The position numbers and the translations under genes are program-made. Shown here piece after piece: positions 58,655 through 64,000 of a stretch of DNA of 64,000 nucleotides. Every line of letters starts with the position of its first letter. Position 1 is the stretch's first letter. The notes beneath the pieces are model-generated. The model had not been told where the DNA came from and made no database searches. It saw only the letters and a program-made list of their open reading frames with translations. This stretch comes from UBA7703 sp963667195 (lineage in GTDB: Bacteria > Bacillota > Clostridia > Christensenellales > CAG-138), in contig OY762962.1 of assembly GCA_963667195.1 (NCBI GenBank), forward strand, positions 1,736,001-1,800,000, read 5' to 3'.

Positions 58655-59613
58655 AACAACGATTCACCATCATCGGAGCGGCACATCTGGACGCGCTGGT
58701 CGAAGGCTTTGACGAAGGCCAGCTGCGGTTGGGCTCCGTGCCTGCGGAGCGGATTCGCCTCGGTTACGGCGGCGACGCGCTCAACGAGGCGGTGACGCTC
58801 TCGCGCCTTGGCGGAGAAGTTTCGCTTGTGAGCAAGATCGGCCAAGACAGCGCAGGTGATATGGTGCTTGCCTTCTGCCATTTATCGGGGCTCTCGAGCG
58901 CGCGGATTGCGCGGGAGAGCGAACTCGCGACGAGCATGAACATCGTGCTGATCGATCACGCGGGGGAGCGGAGATTCATCACCGACCCGAGAAGCAGCCT
59001 GCGCGCGCTTTCGCTTTCGGACGTGCTGCCACATCTGGACGCGCTCGCACCCGTGGTTTGCTTTGCTAGCCTGTTTGTGTTTCCGCGCTTTCACGCGGAG
59101 GAGCTTGAGACGCTGTTCTCCGCAATCAAGACGCGAGGTTGCCTGCTTGCCGCCGACATGACCAAGCGCAAAAACGGCGAAAAGCTCGCCGATCTTGCGG
59201 GCGTTTGGTCAAATCTGGACATCGTCTTTGCCAACGCGGAGGAGGCGGGGCTACTTTGCGACTCTGCGGACGTTCCGGCGATGGCGCGGGAGTTTCGTTC
59301 CGCGGGCGTCGGTTGTGCGGTCATCAAGACGGGAGCTAAGGGTTGCTATGTGTGCTCCGACGCGTTTACGGGAGCGGTTGCGGGTTGCGTGAGCCGTGCC
59401 TGCGTGGATACAACGGGAGCGGGCGATACCTTCGCCGCGGCGTTTCTCTTTGCCCGCGCAAGCGGACGAAATTACGAGGATTGTGCCCGCTTTGCCAACG
59501 CCGCAGCCTCCATCTGCGTGGAACATCTGGGCGCAACTACGCACGAGATCACGCAAGAAGAGGTGCTTAACCGATGCCGTGAAACCTACGGCGAAGGGTT
59601 TGGCGTGCTATAA
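58651..59613 (+). CDS. PfkB-family carbohydrate kinase
   Basis: This 320-residue ribokinase-like enzyme has the N-terminal signature GYGGDALNEAVTLSRLGGEV (the GG of the substrate site) and the C-terminal anion-hole/ATP motif CVDTTGAGDTFAAAFLFA with catalytic Asp. It overlaps the ROK kinase by 4 bases, with AAAGGAG upstream, so two different sugar kinases are made together. Fructose, ribose, ketogluconate or tagatose-type substrates are all possible for this family. Confidence 0.88.
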   Translation: MKQRFTIIGAAHLDALVEGFDEGQLRLGSVPAERIRLGYGGDALNEAVTLSRLGGEVSLVSKIGQDSAGDMVLAFCHLSGLSSARIARESELATSMNIVLIDHAGERRFITDPRSSLRALSLSDVLPHLDALAPVVCFASLFVFPRFHAEELETLFSAIKTRGCLLAADMTKRKNGEKLADLAGVWSNLDIVFANAEEAGLLCDSADVPAMAREFRSAGVGCAVIKTGAKGCYVCSDAFTGAVAGCVSRACVDTTGAGDTFAAAFLFARASGRNYEDCARFANAAASICVEHLGATTHEITQEEVLNRCRETYGEGFGVL

Positions 59614-59701
59614 TCCGAATTCAGTAAAAAACACTTCACTGGAGCGCGGGGCTATGTTACGATAGCGGAAATGTCTTTTGATTTGTGGGAATGGGGGAAT
59701 C

Positions 59702-60922
59702 ATGCAAGAGAAACGAAAAAGAGAGCTGTATCTGTTCTTTGCCGTTATTGTAGCGGTGAATCTGGGAATCGGGTTCAGCGACGGACTGTTTTCCAATTAC
59801 TTTAAGGATGTCTATCAGGTCGACGGGTTCCTGCGCGGGTTGATCGAATTCCCGCGCGAAATGCCGGGCGTGATCACGTTTTTTCTCGTCAGCGCGCTGT
59901 CTTTCTTGGGCGACATCACCATCGCGATCTTCGCGCAGGGCATCGCCGCAATCGGGCTGATGGTGCTGGGGCTCGTCACGCCGTCCTATGGCGTGATGCT
60001 GGTGTTTCTGTTCATCAACTCCTTAGGTGTGCATCTTTACATGCCTCTGCGGGACAGCATCGGCATGTCACTCGCGGAGCCGGATCAAATCGGCAAGCGC
60101 ATGGGGCAATACGCGGGCATCAGCTTTGCCGTGTTGACCGTTGCGGGGTTGAGCGTGTTTTTCCTGTTTCGATTCGGCGTATTCAGCTTCTTAAGCAAGA
60201 CGAAATGGACGTTTGTCGTCGCTTCCGGGTTCTATCTCTTGGCGATGTTCATGATGATCCGCCTCAAGCTGGAGACGGGGCAGATACGCGTCAAGCGCGA
60301 GAAAGTCAAGCTGATCTTCCGCAAGGAATACAAATATTACTATTTGCTCGCCATCGTGTTCGGCGTGCAAAAGCAGGTCATGCTCGTGTTCGGTCCGTGG
60401 GTGCTGATTGAAACGCTGGGCCAGCACGTGGATACGATCGTGTTGTTGGGGATCATCGCTTCCACACTCGGCATGTTCTTCATGCCGCAACTTGGCAAGT
60501 GGATCGACCGATTTGGCGTGAAAAAGCTGCTGTATGCGGACGCGCTCTCGTTTATCTTCGTCTATCTGTGCTACGGCGCGCTTTCGCAGAGCTTCAACAC
60601 CGGCGCATTGGCGAAGGTTGGCATTCCCGTGATCGTCACCTGCGCGCTGTTCATCGTAGATCGGCTCTCGTCCCAGATGGGCATCATCCGCGTGATCTAT
60701 CTCAAGTCGATCGCGCTCACGCCTTCGGACGTGACGCCAACGCTCTCGCTCGCGATGATGATGGATCATATCGTCTCTATCCTCGTAGGCGTGTCCGGAG
60801 GCCTGCTGTGGGTGAAATTCGGATCGCACTACATCTTCTATGCGGTGGCTGCGCTGTCGCTGGTCAACCTCGCGGTGGCAATCCTCGTGAAAGACCCGCG
60901 CAAGATCGAGGTTCGCCTGTAA
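59702..60922 (+). CDS. Major facilitator superfamily transporter
   Basis: This 406-residue transporter has about twelve spans. The first is AVIVAVNLGIGFSDGLFSNY and a cytoplasmic basic loop lies in the middle (RIKREKVKLIFRKE-like charged stretch at about residues 198-215). ATG 59702 follows GGGGGAAT. It lies 88 bases downstream of the two sugar kinases in the same direction, so it may move their substrate, but its substrate class is not recognisable. Confidence 0.8.
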   Translation: MQEKRKRELYLFFAVIVAVNLGIGFSDGLFSNYFKDVYQVDGFLRGLIEFPREMPGVITFFLVSALSFLGDITIAIFAQGIAAIGLMVLGLVTPSYGVMLVFLFINSLGVHLYMPLRDSIGMSLAEPDQIGKRMGQYAGISFAVLTVAGLSVFFLFRFGVFSFLSKTKWTFVVASGFYLLAMFMMIRLKLETGQIRVKREKVKLIFRKEYKYYYLLAIVFGVQKQVMLVFGPWVLIETLGQHVDTIVLLGIIASTLGMFFMPQLGKWIDRFGVKKLLYADALSFIFVYLCYGALSQSFNTGALAKVGIPVIVTCALFIVDRLSSQMGIIRVIYLKSIALTPSDVTPTLSLAMMMDHIVSILVGVSGGLLWVKFGSHYIFYAVAALSLVNLAVAILVKDPRKIEVRL

Positions 60923-60993
60923 TCGGCTGAGCGCATCCAATGCTCCGGAACGATCTAAATCAAAGAGAAACTAATGAACGCAATGAGCAATCA

Positions 60994-61021
60994 AAAACTG
61001 ACGCCGTGAGGCGTCAGTTTT
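60994..61021. terminator. Bidirectional terminator
   Basis: AAAACTGACGCC and GGCGTCAGTTTT pair perfectly around GTGA, between the convergent MFS and surface-protein genes. Confidence 0.9.
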
Positions 61022-61041
61022 ATTTTGCGTTCGGTTTTCTG

Positions 61042-63126
61042 TTATCTGTAGCGGCGACGGCGCGGGGTGTTCGCGATCTGCATGATCAGCAGTACGATAC
61101 CGAAGAGGAGAACGATTCCGCCGCAGAGATAGATCCAGGAGTAGGTGCTACTCTGGGTGGGCTGTTGCTCCAGTGCGCTGTCCGTGGCGGTTTTCTCGAA
61201 GTGCCGCACGGTGCCGCTCGCATCCGCCGAGACGGGGGTATAGTTGCCGTCTCCCGCGCGCGTCACGTTGAGGGAGTAGGGCTCGCCTTCCAGCGCGGTA
61301 ACGGTTACGGTATAGCTGCCGTCTTGCGCCGCGGCATCGACCTTGCAGCCGACAGGCTTAAACTCAATCTTACCGTTTCCGCTGCCACCGGTGAGCTGAA
61401 TATCAAACGTACTTCCGGAGAAGGCACCCTCGTTCCAGCCGTTGATCGCGAGCGCTGTCTGAATGGCGCCGGCGGTCGTTCCCTCAAAGGTGGCGGGAGC
61501 GGAGGCTTCGAAGGTTGCGTCTGCTGCTCTTGCGGCACAGACGGAATAATTCTTGCCAGCCAGCGGATAAACGGAGATAATGTAGACGTTGGTTTCGCCG
61601 CTCTTGAGTCGGGCTGCGCAGCCATCGTTTGTGGTGAGCGTTGTGGCACCCGTTCCGTTGCCGCCGCTGACCGTGACTTCAAATGCGCTTCCGGCGGGCG
61701 CGTTCGCAATCCAGTTCTCAATCTGAATCGGATTCTGGAGGCCTTTGCCGGATTGTCCGATATAGGTACGCGTCTGCTGCGGCTCATACTGCTCGGTTTC
61801 ACCCATGGCCGCGCTGAGCGAGTAGCCGCCCGCGGATGTGACCGTAACCGTAAACTTCGTGTCCTTGGTGCCTGTTGCGGGGGTTACCGTGCAACCGCTG
61901 GCAACGAAGCTGATCGGCGCATCTTCGGCACCGCCGACGACCTTGATCTGGAAGGAATCGTTGCAGTTCTTCGTATCCGACCAACCGGAGACCGCGAGCG
62001 TATGCTTCTGCGTCTTGACGGAAACGCCGCTCATGGAGGCGGAGACGTTGTTATAGCCGTAGTTGCCGGGGCGCGTTGCGGTGAGGGCATACGGGCCGAC
62101 AGAATCCACCGTGACCTCATATTCTTCATTAGAAAGCTTGTTCACCGTGCAGCCGACGGACGTGATTGTCATCGCCTCTTTGGTGCTACCACCGGAGATG
62201 CGGAGCGTGAAGGGCTCGCCGCTCTTTGCGTCGCTGACCCAGTCTTCAATGCGAATCGCCGTTTGATCGGACTTGCTCGAGCAGCCGCTCAAAATTGCGG
62301 AATAGGCGCTGTTGTAGTTCGAGTTGCCGTCCATCATCGCGGTGAGCGAATAGGCGCCGACGCGGGTGACGGTAACCTCAAACTCGGTATCTGCCGTGCC
62401 GATAGCGGGGGAAACGGTGCATCCATCCGCGAGGAAGGAAATTGCGCCGCTGGTGTTGCCGCCGTAGACATGAATCTTAAAGTGGTCGTAGTAATCCTTT
62501 GCGCCGCCCCAACCGGAAACGCTCAGCGGTATTTGATCCGCCCTGCCTGCAACACCCGAACGGATGTCTTTCGCAAGATCGGATACCCCGCTGGATGTGG
62601 CGGTCAGCGAATACGGGCCGGCGCCGGTGACGGTGACCGTATAGGTGTCTGCTCCGGTTCCGTTGAGGGGAAATACCGTGCAATTCTCGGCTTTAAAGGC
62701 AATTGGTTCTGTCGGGGAAACGCCCTGAAGCGTGATATCAAAGCTCTCGCCGCAGTTCTTTGCGCCCTGCCAGGAGAGGATGGAGAGTGCGTTTGCATCG
62801 CGAATCTTCAGCTCGGATACCCCCGGTGGTACAATGGCATCTTCGGTCGGCTGAAGCTGCACGACATTGTTTGTCGCGGCTTCGGCGGCGGGTTCGTTCG
62901 CTTTCTGGCTTTCTTCTACGCGAAAAGACTGCAACAGGGTTTTTGTTGCAGCGCTTGCGGGTTTGTATGCAAATATGACAGCGAGACCAAAGAACAAAAT
63001 GAATGCGACCAATGCATATACTCTGCGTTTTGCGCGTTTTCTTGCAGAGCGAACAGACCGTCTACGGCTTGTCGATCGGTTAGGAGGTGCGTCATGAGAA
63101 TATGTGTACCTACCCGTTTGTCCCAT
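61042..63126 (-). CDS. Membrane-anchored surface protein with six internal repeats
   Basis: This 694-residue protein has a short Arg-rich cytoplasmic N-terminus (SRRRSVRSARKRAKRR), one span near residues 36-54 and a linker. About six repeats of 75-85 residues follow, then a second span (YLCGGIVLLFGIVLLIMQIA) and a basic tail RRRRYR. Each repeat follows GW..AK....F.I.V.GG, then GCTV.P and FTVTVT..G.YSLTA, beta-rich like immunoglobulin-type modules. The repeat region should face outside, held at both ends. ATG 63126 has GGGGGA at a good distance. Function is unknown; adhesion or envelope structure is a guess. Confidence 0.75.
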   Translation of the reverse strand: MGQTGRYTYSHDAPPNRSTSRRRSVRSARKRAKRRVYALVAFILFFGLAVIFAYKPASAATKTLLQSFRVEESQKANEPAAEAATNNVVQLQPTEDAIVPPGVSELKIRDANALSILSWQGAKNCGESFDITLQGVSPTEPIAFKAENCTVFPLNGTGADTYTVTVTGAGPYSLTATSSGVSDLAKDIRSGVAGRADQIPLSVSGWGGAKDYYDHFKIHVYGGNTSGAISFLADGCTVSPAIGTADTEFEVTVTRVGAYSLTAMMDGNSNYNSAYSAILSGCSSKSDQTAIRIEDWVSDAKSGEPFTLRISGGSTKEAMTITSVGCTVNKLSNEEYEVTVDSVGPYALTATRPGNYGYNNVSASMSGVSVKTQKHTLAVSGWSDTKNCNDSFQIKVVGGAEDAPISFVASGCTVTPATGTKDTKFTVTVTSAGGYSLSAAMGETEQYEPQQTRTYIGQSGKGLQNPIQIENWIANAPAGSAFEVTVSGGNGTGATTLTTNDGCAARLKSGETNVYIISVYPLAGKNYSVCAARAADATFEASAPATFEGTTAGAIQTALAINGWNEGAFSGSTFDIQLTGGSGNGKIEFKPVGCKVDAAAQDGSYTVTVTALEGEPYSLNVTRAGDGNYTPVSADASGTVRHFEKTATDSALEQQPTQSSTYSWIYLCGGIVLLFGIVLLIMQIANTPRRRRYR

Positions 63127-63194
63127 CGTCATTTCCCCCGGCTCTTCGTCGCAAAACACTGCCATGAAGCGGAATCCTGCAACATCCGTCATCT

Positions 63195-63212
63195 CGTAAC
63201 AATTGCGTTACG
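63195..63212. promoter_or_regulatory. CGTAAC-n6-GTTACG palindrome
   Basis: Perfect 6-base arms around AATTGC lie between the minus-strand promoter and the surface-protein start, so it may be an operator or an mRNA hairpin in its leader. Confidence 0.4.
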
Positions 63213-63236
63213 GTCTATTCATGGAAATTTAATATT

Positions 63237-63265
63237 ATACTATCTCCCTGAGTATACAATGTCAA
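63237..63265 (-). promoter_or_regulatory. Promoter of the repeat surface protein
   Basis: On the minus strand a perfect TTGACA and TAGTAT are 17 bases apart (plus-strand 63260-63265 and 63237-63242). The 400-base divergent gap 63127-63528 holds this, the palindrome at 63195 and the moeA promoter, and no gene that I can see. Confidence 0.6.
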
Positions 63266-63432
63266 GGAAAATTTTACAAATTATTGTATCGAAGCGGGGT
63301 TTCATGCACAATCTGTTGGGGTTGGCGGATTCGTTCATAAATTATTTATTTTCGCAGGATTTTTGCGGTTTTGCATAATTTGTGAAGCGTTTTTCGCCCG
63401 GTGGGGAGCGGATGTCCAAATCGCATCCAGTT

Positions 63433-63441
63433 TGGTATAAT
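63433..63441 (+). promoter_or_regulatory. Extended -10 promoter of moeA
   Basis: TGGTATAAT is a TGn-extended perfect -10 box, about 90 bases upstream of moeA. No clear -35 is seen. Confidence 0.55.
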
Positions 63442-63528
63442 AGGTCATAATTCTGCAAAAAAATTCAAGTTTTTTATATACCTTATGGGGTAATTGCGAA
63501 AAAAGCGAAAGGAATTTTGAAAAACGAG

Positions 63529-64000
63529 ATGTTGCTGGTGCTTTCGCTGGAGGATGCCATACAAATCGTGTGCCGGGTGGCGAAAAATGGGTCGATTTTG
63601 AGTGAATGTGAGCGACTTTCGGCGTGTTGCGGTCGCATTTTAGCGAATGATGTGTACGCGACGGAGGATTTGCCCGCGTTTGACCGCAGCGCGGTGGACG
63701 GATTTGCCGTCGTCAGCCGGGATACCTTCGGCGCGTCCGCGGCGCAACCTTCGCTTCTCCGCCTTGCGGGTGAGGTGAAGATGGGAGAACGCGCCGGGTT
63801 CTCGCTTTCGGACGGGACCTGCGCCGCGGTCTGGACAGGCGGAGAGCTGCCGCCCGGTGCGGATGCGATGGTGATGCTGGAGCAGGCGGAGCGCTTACCG
63901 GGTGGAATGATCGCGGTGGAAGAGTCCGCAGCACCGGGCAGGCACATCGTGTTTCGCGGCGACGACATCAAGGCGGAAGGATTGCTGCTCACCGCAGGGA
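63529..64000 (+). CDS. moeA: Molybdopterin molybdenumtransferase MoeA, 3' partial
   Basis: MoeA inserts molybdate into adenylated molybdopterin to make active molybdenum cofactor. The visible 157 residues have the family opening LSLEDAIQIVCRVAKN, the substrate motif LPAFDRSAVDGFAV, TGGELPPGADAMVMLEQ, and PGRHIVFRGDDIKAEG. The gene runs off the right edge. Start choice is uncertain: a TTG at 63517 lies only 3 bases after AAAGGA, and ATG 63529 lies 15 bases after it. ATG fits the usual N-terminus. No other cofactor genes are visible in the window. Confidence 0.92.
   Translation, partial: MLLVLSLEDAIQIVCRVAKNGSILSECERLSACCGRILANDVYATEDLPAFDRSAVDGFAVVSRDTFGASAAQPSLLRLAGEVKMGERAGFSLSDGTCAAVWTGGELPPGADAMVMLEQAERLPGGMIAVEESAAPGRHIVFRGDDIKAEGLLLTAG

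Noticed and set aside
60940..63378. Plus-strand open frame of 812 codons opposite the repeat surface protein
   Set aside because: Its apparent repeats mirror the repeats of the minus-strand gene, which has a proper start, two spans and a basic tail.
1..64000. tRNA, rRNA, CRISPR arrays, insertion sequences, integrase or attachment sites
   Set aside because: I saw no tRNA T-loop and acceptor pattern, no repeat-spacer structure and no transposase or recombinase motifs. The AT-rich gene at 9187 has no visible direct repeats at its ends.

Overview
The window reads as a chromosomal segment of an anaerobic, GC-rich member of the Clostridia (Firmicutes-type bacterium; a Christensenellales- or Oscillospirales-like lineage would fit, but that is inference). 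The reasons are strong AGGAGG-type ribosome binding sites, lipoprotein signals without outer-membrane genes, a FabT/FabK-type fatty-acid operon, a hybrid-cluster protein, a peptidase U32, and a ferredoxin-type membrane-bound [NiFe]-hydrogenase. I see no rRNA, tRNA, CRISPR array, transposase or integrase. Almost all gene starts are supported by Shine-Dalgarno motifs and many neighbours overlap by ATGA.

Layout. 1-3.6 kb: a cobalamin/iron-siderophore-type ABC importer (binding protein cut by the left edge, permease, ATPase), then a histidine phosphatase that may be an alpha-ribazole phosphatase. 3.6-9.1 kb: two tiny membrane-protein genes, a leucine-rich-repeat lipoprotein, hybrid-cluster protein (hcp), a PPC/DUF296 protein and a CoA-disulfide-reductase-like flavoprotein. 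9.1-13.9 kb: an AT-rich gene resembling the sporadically distributed DUF6119/TIGR04141 family, a PadR regulator with a polyferredoxin, and an unrecognised multi-span membrane protein. 13.9-17.2 kb: a secreted GLUG/BIG2-type protein, a membrane diguanylate cyclase and a small LysM protein.

17.4-27.3 kb: a complete type II fatty-acid operon, fabT then accBCDA-fabH-acpP-fabK-fabD-fabG-fabF-fabZ. A shared 15-base operator-like motif sits just downstream of the -10 boxes of both fabT and accB. 27.5-31.8 kb: a P-type ATPase with the cation-site signature of Na,K/H,K-ATPases, followed by two separate RCK (TrkA-type) proteins and no Trk/Ktr channel.

31.9-41.9 kb (minus strand): a [NiFe]-hydrogenase operon with homologues of complex I subunits A, B, C, D, H, I, J, K, L, M and N plus a HycI-type maturation protease. 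It should couple ferredoxin oxidation and H2 formation to ion pumping. 42.2-46.8 kb (minus): hypF-hypC-hypD-hypE, which build the NiFe cofactor, with their own promoter. hypA and hypB are not in the window.

46.9-60.9 kb: a sugar region with two LacI regulators, a TIM-barrel isomerase/epimerase, a Gfo/Idh/MocA dehydrogenase, a three-gene sugar ABC importer, a U32 peptidase, an allose-kinase-like ROK kinase, a PfkB kinase and an MFS transporter. 61.0-64.0 kb: a repeat-containing membrane-anchored surface protein and, running off the right edge, moeA for molybdenum cofactor synthesis. Convergent gene pairs are repeatedly separated by one symmetrical hairpin that can stop transcription from both sides.
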